Shown: positions 6,560 to 13,574 of the stretch, piece by piece
Numbering within the stretch: position 1 is the first letter of the stretch
Layout of the letters: every line of letters begins with the position of its first letter
Assembly (NCBI GenBank): GCA_031278735.1
Contig: JAITJU010000261.1
Span: 1-13,574, forward strand
DNA: 13,574 nt
Source: Zoogloeaceae bacterium
GTDB lineage: Bacteria > Pseudomonadota > Gammaproteobacteria > Burkholderiales > Rhodocyclaceae
Direction of reading: 5' to 3'
The notes under the pieces: generated by a model
Seen by the model: the letters and a program-made list of their open reading frames with translations, nothing else
Database searches by the model: none
Told to the model about the DNA's origin: nothing
Position numbers and translations under genes: made by a program

Positions 6560-7216
6560 ATGAGCGCGCGCGCCCATCCCCGCCTGCGGGTTCGTGAGCT
6601 GTTTTTCTCCTTGCAGGGCGAGGCCTCACGCGCGGGGCTGCCCAGCGCCTTCATCCGCCTGACGGGCTGTCCCCTGCGCTGCCGCTGGTGCGACACGGCA
6701 TACGCGTTCTCCGGCGGCGAAGACATGACGATACCCGGCATCCTCCATGCGCTCCAACGCTGGCCTGCCCAACACGTCTGCGTCACGGGCGGCGAGCCGT
6801 TGGCGCAGAAACACTGCCTTTCCCTGCTGACCGCGCTGTGCGACGCGGGCTATGACGTTTGCCTGGAAACTTCCGGCGCGCTCGACATCGGCGGCGTGGA
6901 CGCGCGGACGGCGCGCATCGTCGACATCAAGACGCCCTCCTCTGGCGAATCGGAAAAAAACCGCCTGGAAAATCTCGCCCTGCTCACCGCCAGGGATGAA
7001 CTCAAAATCGTCATCGCCGACCGCGCGGATTACGATTGGGCGCGCGCGCAAATGGCGCGTCACCAGCTTTTCGCGCGCTGCCCGGTGTTTCTCTCTCCGG
7101 CGCACGGTCTGCAATCCGCGCCGGAACTGGCCGAATGGATGCTCGCCGACGGCCTGGACGCCCGCTTTCAGTTACAACTGCACAAGCAACTCTGGGGTAA
7201 CATGCAGGCTAGATGA
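6560..7216 (+). CDS. queE: 7-carboxy-7-deazaguanine synthase QueE (radical SAM)
   Basis: This is a 218-aa radical S-adenosylmethionine enzyme. It converts 6-carboxy-5,6,7,8-tetrahydropterin to 7-carboxy-7-deazaguanine, the step before QueC in preQ0/queuosine synthesis. The [4Fe-4S] cluster motif is C-P-L-R-C-R-W-C (Cys37, Cys41, Cys44; CX3CX2C), preceded by S-L-Q-G-E-A-S and R-L-T-G. The SAM-binding T-G-G-E-P is at 76-80, followed by C-L-E-T-S-G and V-D-I-K-T-P-S-S-G. The C-terminal L-Q-L-H-K-Q-L-W-G is also typical. It sits 16 bases after cpoB, and queC is two genes downstream. Length and motifs are complete. Confidence 0.95.
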   Translation: MSARAHPRLRVRELFFSLQGEASRAGLPSAFIRLTGCPLRCRWCDTAYAFSGGEDMTIPGILHALQRWPAQHVCVTGGEPLAQKHCLSLLTALCDAGYDVCLETSGALDIGGVDARTARIVDIKTPSSGESEKNRLENLALLTARDELKIVIADRADYDWARAQMARHQLFARCPVFLSPAHGLQSAPELAEWMLADGLDARFQLQLHKQLWGNMQAR

Positions 7217-7228
7217 ACGGCTCATTTT

Positions 7229-7236
7229 TGGAGGTC
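7229..7236 (+). promoter_or_regulatory. Strong ribosome-binding site that decides the PilZ start
   Basis: TGGAGGTC contains a full GGAGG (7230-7234) eight bases before ATG 7243. The earlier in-frame ATG at 7213, which overlaps the queE stop as ATGA, has no comparable site. This favours initiation at 7243. Confidence 0.7.
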
Positions 7237-7242
7237 ATCGAT

Positions 7243-7641
7243 ATGGAACCCGATCGCAGGCGTTTCGCGCGCATTCATTTCAGTATGCCGGCCTACCTGT
7301 CTTTTCAGTCTCAGGGCAAGGCGCGGGAATGCCCGGCGGAAGTGCTGGATTTTTCCCTGAAGGGCGCGCTCGTCAAGACCGCCAAACCCCTCGATCTCGC
7401 GCCCGGCGCAGGCTGCGCGCTGGCATTGAACCTGAACGACATCCGCGAGGATGAAGCCCTGGAAGGCGGCATCTACATGCGCGCCGAAGTCGCGCGCGTC
7501 AGTGGGGCAAACATCGGCCTTGCCTGCGTGGAAATCGACCTGGACAGCATCACCCACCTGCGCCGCCTGATTGAACTCAATCTGGGCGACGAAACCCTGC
7601 TTTCCCGCGAACTGGAAAATCTGACCTGCGCGGAAGACTGA
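7243..7641 (+). CDS. PilZ-domain protein, probable cyclic di-GMP receptor
   Basis: From ATG 7243 this is a 132-aa, single-domain protein. Both halves of the PilZ cyclic-di-GMP motif are intact: the N-terminal RxxxR within D-R-R-R-F-A-R (Arg6 and Arg10) and D-F-S-L-K-G (Asp36, Ser38, Gly41; D/NxSxxG) about 30 residues later. No enzymatic or DNA-binding domain, signal peptide or membrane segment is visible, so it probably acts as a cytoplasmic adaptor. Its target is unknown. If ATG 7213 is used instead, the protein is 142 aa and overlaps queE by four bases. It lies between queE and queC (seven-base gap to queC), so it should be co-transcribed with them. That position does not obviously match a role in queuosine synthesis. 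Confidence 0.88.
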   Translation: MEPDRRRFARIHFSMPAYLSFQSQGKARECPAEVLDFSLKGALVKTAKPLDLAPGAGCALALNLNDIREDEALEGGIYMRAEVARVSGANIGLACVEIDLDSITHLRRLIELNLGDETLLSRELENLTCAED

Positions 7642-7648
7642 AGGCGGA

Positions 7649-8335
7649 ATGAAAGCGGTCATCCTTCTTTCCGGCGGCCTGGATTCCGCAACCTGTCTTG
7701 CCGTTGCGCGGCGGCAGGGCTTTGCGGCCTACTGTCTCTCCCTGGATTACGGACAGCGCCATCGCGCCGAACTGGAGGCGGCGCGCCGCGTCGCGGCGGC
7801 GCTGGGCGCAACCGAACACCGGACGCTGCAACTCGATCTGGCGCAATTCGGCGGCTCCGCCCTGACCGACGCGCGTCTGGAGGTTCCCGTATCCGGCACG
7901 CAACCCGGCATTCCCGTCACCTATGTCCCCGCCCGCAACACCATCATGCTGGCGCTGGCGCTGGCCTGGGCGGAAACGCTGGCCAGCCGCGACATCTTCG
8001 TCGGCGTAAACGCGGTCGATTATTCCGGCTATCCCGATTGCCGTCCCGAATACATCGCCGCCTTTGCCGCCATGGCCAATCTGGCCACCAAGGCCGGCGT
8101 GGAAGGCGCGAAACTTTCCCTGCATACGCCCCTGATGACGCTCTCCAAGGCCGATATCATCCGTCTGGGCCAAAAACTGGGCGTGGATTACCGCCACACG
8201 GTTTCCTGCTACCAGGCCGACGCGCAAGGCCGCGCCTGCGGCCAGTGCGATTCCTGCCGCCTGCGCCGCGACGGCTTCGCCTCCGCCGGATTGCCCGACC
8301 CGACGCGCTACCAGGAGACAACAGCGCAGCCATGA
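7649..8335 (+). CDS. queC: 7-cyano-7-deazaguanine synthase QueC
   Basis: This 228-aa enzyme converts 7-carboxy-7-deazaguanine, ammonia and ATP to 7-cyano-7-deazaguanine (preQ0). The PP-loop ATP-binding motif S-G-G-L-D-S is at 8-13. The family landmarks Y-V-P-A-R-N (92-97) and V-N-A-V-D-Y-S-G-Y-P-D-C-R-P (120-133) are present. The zinc site is four C-terminal cysteines, Cys187, Cys197, Cys200 and Cys203 (S-C-Y ... A-C-G-Q-C-D-S-C). It follows the PilZ gene by seven bases, with AAGGCGGA before the ATG. QueE supplies its substrate. queD, queF and tgt are not in the window. Confidence 0.96.
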   Translation: MKAVILLSGGLDSATCLAVARRQGFAAYCLSLDYGQRHRAELEAARRVAAALGATEHRTLQLDLAQFGGSALTDARLEVPVSGTQPGIPVTYVPARNTIMLALALAWAETLASRDIFVGVNAVDYSGYPDCRPEYIAAFAAMANLATKAGVEGAKLSLHTPLMTLSKADIIRLGQKLGVDYRHTVSCYQADAQGRACGQCDSCRLRRDGFASAGLPDPTRYQETTAQP

Positions 8336-8392
8336 AGCCGACGGGCATGGCGAGACGCGCCCGTCCCGCGCTCGCGGCAACGGCTTCTTCGC

Positions 8393-8416
8393 GCGCGAAT
8401 TTCAATCCGTTCGCGC
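8393..8416. terminator. Hairpin at the convergent junction of queC and the Lon-like gene
   Basis: GCGCGAA (8393-8399) pairs with TTCGCGC (8410-8416) around a 10-base loop, touching the stop codon of the minus-strand protease gene. A second possible stem, GACGGGC/GCCCGTC (8340-8346 with 8359-8365), lies nearer queC. Neither is followed by a T run on either strand, so termination is only a guess from position. Confidence 0.25.
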
Positions 8417-10879
8417 TCAACTGCCCGCCAAGGCATTGAAACGATTGTGGCGCAAGGGTTTGCGCAAGGGCGGCGCGTCGCCTTCGCGGCGCTGGTGCTG
8501 GGCGACCGTCATTTCCGCCAGCGCCTTGGCGACTTTTTCATTGATGCTGCCGCGCGGCAACATCCCGCGCACGTCCGGCGTTCCGGCGGGAAGACCAGTA
8601 AGGCATTCCATCGCTTCATCCACGGTGGCCACGGCATAGACGTGAAAACGCCCGGCGCGGGCGGCATCAACCACGTCCGGGCGCAGCATGAGGTGCAAGA
8701 GACTGGCGGCGGGAATCAGCACACCCTGTTCGCCCGTGAGACCGCGCGCGACGCAGAGATCGAAAAAACCCTCGATTTTTTCATTGACGCCGCCAATCAC
8801 CTGCACTTCGCCAAACTGGTTCACCGATCCGGTAATCGCCAGGGACTGCCGAATGGGCGCCTGCGCCAGCGCGGAAAGCAGGGCGCAGAGTTCGGCCAGC
8901 GAGGCCGAATCGCCCTCCACTTGACCGTAGGATTGCTCGAACACCAGACTGGCGGACAGCGAAAGCGGCTGGTGACGCGCATAACGGGCGGCAAGAAAAG
9001 CCGTGAGAATGAGCACGCCCTTGGAATGAATCGCGCCGCCCAATTCGGTTTCGCGCTCGATATCCACCACGTCGCCGTCGCCCACGCGCGCGGTGGCGGT
9101 AACGCGCGCCGGATGACCGTAACAGACGCCCGCAATCTCCACCACCACCAGCGCATTGGCTTGCCCGGCGCGCTCGCCCTCGGTGGAAATCAGCGTGCCG
9201 CCTTCCAGAATATCCTCCAGAACCGCCTGCGGGTAGCGATTGGCGCGGCGCTGACGGGCGGCAAGCGCGGCGCGAACGGCATCCGCCGTGATGATTTTGA
9301 CCTCGGCCACCGACTGTTGGGCATAAAAGCTGGATTCCCGCATCAAATCGTCCATGTGGCGCGTGGAAAGCGACAGGCGCCCCGCGTGTTCGGCCTGGCG
9401 AGTGGCTTCCTCGATCAACAGGGCTGCGGCGGGCGCGTCAAACGGCGGCAGCCCGGCACATCTGCCGATGTCGGCGACAAGACAGGCAAAACGCCGCTCG
9501 TTTTCCAGCGTGCGCGGCAAATCATCGGCAAAATCGGCGGCCACCCGGAAGAGTTCGCCAAAATCAGGGTCGCTTTCCGTAAGCAACGCAAACAATTCGC
9601 GCTCGCCCACCAAAATCACCTTGAGCTGACAGGGCGCGGGCGCGGGACGCAACGTGACCTGACTGCTCCAGCCTTGCGCCTCGGCAGGCGGCTCAATGGC
9701 AATCCGACCGCTTTTCAGGGCACGCTTCAGACCATCCCAGGCAAAAGGCTGACTGAAAAGACGCGCCGCGTCCAACACCAGATACCCCCCATTGGCGCGA
9801 TGCAGCGCGCCCGGACGAATCATGCCGAAATGCGTGGCCTGCCCATGCGCGGAAGGAAAATGCTCAATGCTGCCAATCAGGTTGCCAAAACCGGGATTAT
9901 CCTCACTGACCACCGGCGCGCCGGGGGTTTCACCATGGTCGACCAGCAGATTCAACTGGTAACGCAACAAACGCGCCGCGCTGGCGTCCTCCTCCTCCCG
10001 CGCGTCTCCCGCTTCGTCCCCTCCCTCATCCAGCAGGCCATTGGCGGCGCGCTTGATGATGTCGTCGCAAACGGCGTCAATGAAACGGATGACTTCCGCC
10101 AGATCGGCATAATGACGGCGCAAATCACGCGTCAGGTGCGTCAGCGCCGGACGCAGGGCATGACGCTCGGCACGGGCAATCGCGCGCATCAATTCCTGCC
10201 GCCAACCCGGAAATTCACTCAACAAATCCGCAAGCCTTTCCCCCCACGCCTCCATGCGCGCCTCAATCCGCTGCCGCGCATCGGCGGGAAGCGCCTCGAA
10301 TTTTTCCGGCGCCATCGGCTGCCCATCCTGCATGGGCGTGAATACAAACCCTTCCGGCGTGTTGACAAGACCCAGCGCGTCCGCCTCGCTGGCCTTGCCC
10401 AACGCGGCAATGGCCTCCTCCTCACGCTTCTTGTGCTTTTCCTGCAAGGCTTTGACCCGATCAACATGACTGTCGGCATTGAGCGCCGCTTCAATGGCAG
10501 GCCGCAAATCCAGCGTCAATTGCTGCAAATCCGCCTTGAGACGCGCCCCGCGTCCCGCCGGCAGACGCAACAACCGCGGCGCGCGCGGATCGGCAAAATT
10601 GTGCAGATAACATAAATCCGGCGGCGTGCGCCCCCTGGCCGCCAACGCCCTGACCAACCGGAACAAAGTCGTATGCCGCCCCACCCCCGGCTCACCCATG
10701 ACAAAAATATGGTAGCCGGGATGCGCAATCGCCAGACCAAACGCTATCGCCTCCTCCGCCCGCTCCTGCCCCAGGGCGAAAGGCAAGGACGGAAGCTCGG
10801 CAGTACTGGCAAATCCCAGCGCGTCCGGATCAGAACAGCGCCGCAGAATATCAGGAGAAAGCGGATACAGGGGAGGCAT
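8417..10879 (-). CDS. Lon-like ATP-dependent protease (AAA_32 / LonB-type family)
   Basis: From ATG at 10877-10879 the product is 820 aa. The N-terminal part starts L-S-P-D-I-L-R-R-C-S-D-P and L-G-F-A-S-T-A-E-L, typical of this family. The P-loop is G-E-P-G-V-G-R-H-T (62-70), with Arg68 where classical Walker A has Lys, as is common in this degenerate AAA group. A charged helical insertion (about 145-300) follows. The Walker-B-like strand N-G-G-Y-L-V-L-D-A is near 363-371. The C-terminal Lon protease domain (about 560-770) has catalytic Ser658 in E-G-D-S-A-S and Lys701 in G-G-V-N-E-K, 43 residues apart as in E. coli Lon. There is no Lon N-terminal LAN domain. It probably degrades cytoplasmic proteins, substrates unknown. 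An in-frame GTG at 10924 would add 15 residues. The ATG is preferred because family similarity begins right after it and a GGA lies seven bases upstream. It is convergent with queC. Confidence 0.88.
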   Translation of the reverse strand: MPPLYPLSPDILRRCSDPDALGFASTAELPSLPFALGQERAEEAIAFGLAIAHPGYHIFVMGEPGVGRHTTLFRLVRALAARGRTPPDLCYLHNFADPRAPRLLRLPAGRGARLKADLQQLTLDLRPAIEAALNADSHVDRVKALQEKHKKREEEAIAALGKASEADALGLVNTPEGFVFTPMQDGQPMAPEKFEALPADARQRIEARMEAWGERLADLLSEFPGWRQELMRAIARAERHALRPALTHLTRDLRRHYADLAEVIRFIDAVCDDIIKRAANGLLDEGGDEAGDAREEEDASAARLLRYQLNLLVDHGETPGAPVVSEDNPGFGNLIGSIEHFPSAHGQATHFGMIRPGALHRANGGYLVLDAARLFSQPFAWDGLKRALKSGRIAIEPPAEAQGWSSQVTLRPAPAPCQLKVILVGERELFALLTESDPDFGELFRVAADFADDLPRTLENERRFACLVADIGRCAGLPPFDAPAAALLIEEATRQAEHAGRLSLSTRHMDDLMRESSFYAQQSVAEVKIITADAVRAALAARQRRANRYPQAVLEDILEGGTLISTEGERAGQANALVVVEIAGVCYGHPARVTATARVGDGDVVDIERETELGGAIHSKGVLILTAFLAARYARHQPLSLSASLVFEQSYGQVEGDSASLAELCALLSALAQAPIRQSLAITGSVNQFGEVQVIGGVNEKIEGFFDLCVARGLTGEQGVLIPAASLLHLMLRPDVVDAARAGRFHVYAVATVDEAMECLTGLPAGTPDVRGMLPRGSINEKVAKALAEMTVAQHQRREGDAPPLRKPLRHNRFNALAGS

Positions 10880-10955
10880 AAGTTTCCAAAGAACAGAAAG
10901 CGTGAAGGATATGCCATGCGTCACGTTGTTGCAAATTCCGCATGAGCGCCATCAA

Positions 10956-13097
10956 TCACGTCATACTGAAAATATTCTGAAGATAATAATAAACAGGCGG
11001 ATAGGTCAAGTTCAGTTTGCCGCTCGAAAAACGCAGAAAAGACAGGAAAAAGCAGACCAGGACGCTTGCCGCGCAGGACACATAAAAAAACTTCAGAATG
11101 ACTTTTGCCAGCAGCGCGTTGTCAGCATGGATTCGGTAGGTAAAATAGGCGCAAATCAAAGCGGCCAGCGTGAACAACCATAAAAAGTCAACGCTGTATC
11201 TTATAAGCACACCCGCATTCAGAGAAAGAAAGAAAATATGAAGCAAACCCACGCCCAACGACAACAGCAATAATTTATGCAACATCGCTTCATTCGCCTT
11301 CAGAAAAGCGCCGATACGCCGGATATTGAGTAAAATCCATAATATTGGGAGATTGATCAATCCAATAGTGGCGGAATTAAATATATATACCGGCAGCGTC
11401 GAGTCATATCTGTGGTAGGGCACAAAATCAAGTTTGAGCGTCACAAACGGAAAATGCGAGCTGAATCCAAGCGGATTGAAAAAGTAAGCCTGGAACGCAT
11501 ACGCCATCTTCAACAATTTTCCTATTGGATTAGTCAATGATAACGCTTTCATGTTCGCCAGCGTCAATTGATGAAAAGCGCCAAAGTCCATAATGGAACC
11601 AAAGCGCGCATAATTGTACCACATCAAGGGCAGCGCCACGATAGCATAAGGCAGAACAAGGCAGGTCAAAACAAATTGCGCCGAAACAAGGCGGGAAGAC
11701 TGCGCTGCCCGCAAATATCCAACGCCATAGCCAGTAAAAAGCAGCGCCAGCAAGAACATGAAAACCGCCGTTGGTCTACATCCCACTGCAAGCGCAAAGG
11801 ACAGCGACGCGAAGAAAAATTTGACGCGGAAATTTTCTCTGTCGGAAAAAGCATTGATAAACAAAAAAAGACCCAGCGCCAGAAACATCAAGGCGGCGGC
11901 AATGGCAAGCTCATAGGCCACGGGGTGGCGACATAAAAATAAAATACAGGAAACCATGACAAAAGACAATCCGCCCAACCAATAAAAAAAGAAAGGCATG
12001 TCCGGCATGAATCGACGCACCATTTCCCGCCACAGCAAGGCAAGGAAAAGACAGATCATGGCGGAAAAAACAAACACGCCAAGATAAGTTGGAAAATCGT
12101 GGCCTGTCAGAAATTTGAATGGCGCAAACAGCAGCAACACGGGAATAACGCCAAAATAACTGTAGTATTTGCCGTTGTAGTATGAAAAATCCGCATATTC
12201 CTCAACTTTGTTCAACCCCCTGTCCGCCGGATCGTAAGGGTTCGCGCTATTTTGGAGATCGGGTGAAACTTCAACGTCAAGATGCAATTGCCCCTTCAGC
12301 AAGGCATCCGCCATCAATGGATAAATTTTCTGCATTCCCTGACGCGCTGCAAAATTGGTATTGTCCACTGCCATACTCCCCGTAATCGCCGTAAAAAAAC
12401 AAAGCGCAATCATGGAGACAATCATGCCCCAATATAAAATTTTCTGGGATTCACTCCCTGTATCAACGGAGTAATCAAACAAAAGAAATCCCAGTTTATC
12501 ACGCGCTTTCCTGCTAATCCATAAACAGAGCATAAACAATAAAATCGCAACCAGGGCAATTCGCAGTATAAATATCCTGAACGGGATAGCAGGGTTAATT
12601 GTCACCGCATCGATTTGCAATTTTTTATTGCTGTAAATGCCAATTTCAGAAACCTTGCCATGCGGCGAGAGCGCCACATACCGGCTGCGCGGCGTAAAAC
12701 CATATAACGTGGCATTATGCCATATTGTCGCAGCCTCATCGGTATAGGAAATCTGGAGAACCTGCGCATCGTCCCGAAGGAGAGGCATATCGAAATGCAA
12801 TGAAGTAATATGATGATTCAGGTTTTTCAGCTTTATGCCCGTACCCGCTTCCTGTAGCTCGAAGTCTTTTGCGCTGTATACCACACGTTCGCCAGCCCAA
12901 AATTTCAGATAGCATGACCAATTGAATATTGTCAACTCTGCGGCCAACGCAAGAGCAAGGCTGATAAAAAATAAACGCGCGCACAATGCGCGCAAAACAG
13001 GGGTGCCGTGTCGGCTGCGACAGAACATCCGCCACAGGAGCATCACCCACGCGCCCAAAAAAACAGTGCCGCCAAAATCAACAAAAAATCTGGACAT
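10956..13097 (-). CDS. Polytopic membrane protein, GT-C glycosyltransferase-like, family uncharacterised
   Basis: This is a 713-aa protein with about a dozen hydrophobic segments. Two helices (about 9-25 and 42-60) are followed by a soluble beta-rich stretch (about 61-170, containing I-S-Y-T-D-E and ending I-N-P-A-I-P-F), then helices from 173 onward. A long loop after the helix at 222-242 holds N-P-Y-D-P-A-D-R (286-293) and Y-Y-N-G-K-Y-Y-S-Y-F-G (306-316). Later landmarks are G-C-R-P (439-442), Y-N-Y-A-R-F-G-S (494-501) and R-Y-S-V-D-F-L-W (633-640). I associate this pattern with uncharacterised ArnT/GT39-like membrane proteins, which use lipid-linked sugar donors. No activity can be assigned. 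The start has a strong ribosome-binding site. The DNA is much more AT-rich than the rest of the window. A paralogue lies 47 bases upstream on the same strand. Confidence 0.8.
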   Translation of the reverse strand: MSRFFVDFGGTVFLGAWVMLLWRMFCRSRHGTPVLRALCARLFFISLALALAAELTIFNWSCYLKFWAGERVVYSAKDFELQEAGTGIKLKNLNHHITSLHFDMPLLRDDAQVLQISYTDEAATIWHNATLYGFTPRSRYVALSPHGKVSEIGIYSNKKLQIDAVTINPAIPFRIFILRIALVAILLFMLCLWISRKARDKLGFLLFDYSVDTGSESQKILYWGMIVSMIALCFFTAITGSMAVDNTNFAARQGMQKIYPLMADALLKGQLHLDVEVSPDLQNSANPYDPADRGLNKVEEYADFSYYNGKYYSYFGVIPVLLLFAPFKFLTGHDFPTYLGVFVFSAMICLFLALLWREMVRRFMPDMPFFFYWLGGLSFVMVSCILFLCRHPVAYELAIAAALMFLALGLFLFINAFSDRENFRVKFFFASLSFALAVGCRPTAVFMFLLALLFTGYGVGYLRAAQSSRLVSAQFVLTCLVLPYAIVALPLMWYNYARFGSIMDFGAFHQLTLANMKALSLTNPIGKLLKMAYAFQAYFFNPLGFSSHFPFVTLKLDFVPYHRYDSTLPVYIFNSATIGLINLPILWILLNIRRIGAFLKANEAMLHKLLLLSLGVGLLHIFFLSLNAGVLIRYSVDFLWLFTLAALICAYFTYRIHADNALLAKVILKFFYVSCAASVLVCFFLSFLRFSSGKLNLTYPPVYYYLQNIFSMT

Positions 13098-13102
13098 TCA
13101 TT

Positions 13103-13112
13103 CCCTCCCTCC
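13103..13112 (-). promoter_or_regulatory. Ribosome-binding site of the 713-aa membrane protein gene
   Basis: On the minus strand this reads GGAGGGAGGG, five bases before ATG 13095-13097. It supports that start over an out-of-frame ATG at 13099-13101. Upstream in the 47-base gap are two mutually exclusive inverted repeats, GGCATG/CATGCC (13114-13119 with 13136-13141) and GATGCG/CGCATC (13123-13128 with 13141-13146). Neither has a T run, so the two genes are probably co-transcribed. Confidence 0.7.
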
Positions 13113-13144
13113 TGGCATGATGGATGCGCTCAAGCCATGCCGCA

Positions 13145-13574
13145 TCAGAGGCTGAAAAAAGATTTCAGATAATAAAATATCGGCAGATCAGTATAATCCA
13201 TTCTAGCATCACTGGGCATGTCAGGATAAATCATGAAACTCAAAAAAATCCAAACGACAACACTAAAAGCGCAAAATACGTAAATCACTTTCAAAACGGC
13301 CTCCCCCAACGCCGCATTACGGATCGCGCTTGCTCTATGCGTAAAATAGGCGCATATCAGGGCGGAAAGCGCAAACAGCCACAGAAAATCCGCGGCATAT
13401 CGCATAAGCACACCTGCATTCAGTATGATAGCCAATATCTGCGCAAGCCCGGAACCCATCATTGCAAGCAGCAGGCCGCGCAGCATGATGTCCTTTTTGG
13501 GAATGACGCCGCAGACATTCCGTATGTTGAACAAAAACCAAAAAACAGGAAAACTCATCATGCCAATAACTGGC
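13145..13574 (-). CDS. Tandem paralogue of the GT-C-like membrane protein, C-terminal part only
   Basis: Only the last 142 or so residues are visible. The frame stays open to the right edge, and similarity to the neighbour continues through the internal Met-Met (visible V-I-G-M-M-S-F-P-V-F-W-F-L-F-N-I-R against T-I-G-L-I-N-L-P-I-L-W-I-L-L-N-I-R). The true start is therefore outside the window and the ATG at 13559-13561 is internal. The block N-A-G-V-L-M-R-Y-A-A-D-F-L-W to Y-F-T-H-R is identical to residues 627-655 of the 713-aa protein at 23 of 29 positions. It has three or four hydrophobic helices and ends with an aromatic stretch (IFYYLKSFFSL), like its partner. The stop is TGA at 13145-13147. 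It is transcribed ahead of the 713-aa gene. Function is unknown for both. Confidence 0.82.
   Translation of the reverse strand, partial: PVIGMMSFPVFWFLFNIRNVCGVIPKKDIMLRGLLLAMMGSGLAQILAIILNAGVLMRYAADFLWLFALSALICAYFTHRASAIRNAALGEAVLKVIYVFCAFSVVVWIFLSFMIYPDMPSDARMDYTDLPIFYYLKSFFSL

Noticed and set aside
5527..6786. A 419-codon minus-strand frame opposite pal, cpoB and the start of queE
   Set aside because: It crosses three well-supported genes on the other strand and has no motifs or ribosome-binding site.
8038..8439. A 133-codon plus-strand frame running past the queC stop
   Set aside because: It starts inside queC in another frame and is Arg/Pro-rich. The gap after queC is too short for an independent gene and has no ribosome-binding site.
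8447..10615. A 722-codon open frame on the plus strand opposite the Lon-like gene
   Set aside because: It is the shadow of a high-GC gene. Its translation is rich in Arg, Gly, Gln and His without domain motifs, while the minus strand has a full protease with catalytic residues.
10915..10944. Inverted repeat CATGCG/CGCATG upstream of the Lon-like gene as a terminator or attachment site
   Set aside because: The stem is only 6 bp with an 18-base loop, has no T run, and has no matching direct repeat or integrase nearby.

Overview
The window looks like chromosomal DNA of a Gram-negative proteobacterium, most likely a betaproteobacterium. The reasons are a general porin ending in the beta-barrel signature KHTF, a Tol-Pal envelope module, an HPr with both His15 and Ser46 encoded in an EIIA(Man)-HPr-EI set, and a GC-rich background. 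I cannot name a genus. The left 10.9 kb is GC-rich and holds housekeeping genes. The last about 2.6 kb is clearly more AT-rich and looks like accessory DNA.

Layout: (1) 1-1134, the 3' part of an outer-membrane porin, closed by a strong intrinsic terminator. (2) 1194-1391, an intergenic segment dominated by a 12-copy 7-bp tandem repeat just upstream of the next operon. (3) 1392-3780, three translationally coupled genes for an EIIA of the mannose family, HPr (ptsH) and enzyme I (ptsI). No sugar permease (EIIB/EIIC) is present, so this looks like a regulatory or partial PTS. (4) 3898-6543, tolB, pal and cpoB (ybgF), the periplasmic/outer-membrane half of the Tol-Pal system. tolQRA are not next to them. 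(5) 6560-8335, queE, a PilZ-domain gene and queC, tightly spaced after cpoB. queE and queC act in the 7-deazaguanine (preQ0/queuosine) pathway, and PilZ domains usually bind cyclic di-GMP. (6) 8417-10879, minus strand and convergent with the previous group: a Lon-like ATP-dependent protease with an AAA_32-type ATPase part and an intact Ser-Lys dyad. (7) 10956-13574, minus strand: a complete 713-aa polytopic membrane protein resembling GT-C glycosyltransferases, and upstream of it the C-terminal end of a close tandem paralogue that runs off the right edge.

The genes fall into three functional themes: cell-envelope integrity (porin, Tol-Pal, CpoB), phosphotransfer and second-messenger signalling (EIIA-HPr-EI, PilZ), and tRNA modification (QueE, QueC). 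The least described items are the tandem pair of membrane proteins in AT-rich DNA and the heptamer repeat abutting the PTS operon. I found no rRNA, tRNA, CRISPR array, transposase or attachment site. No wholly new system can be proven from this sequence alone.
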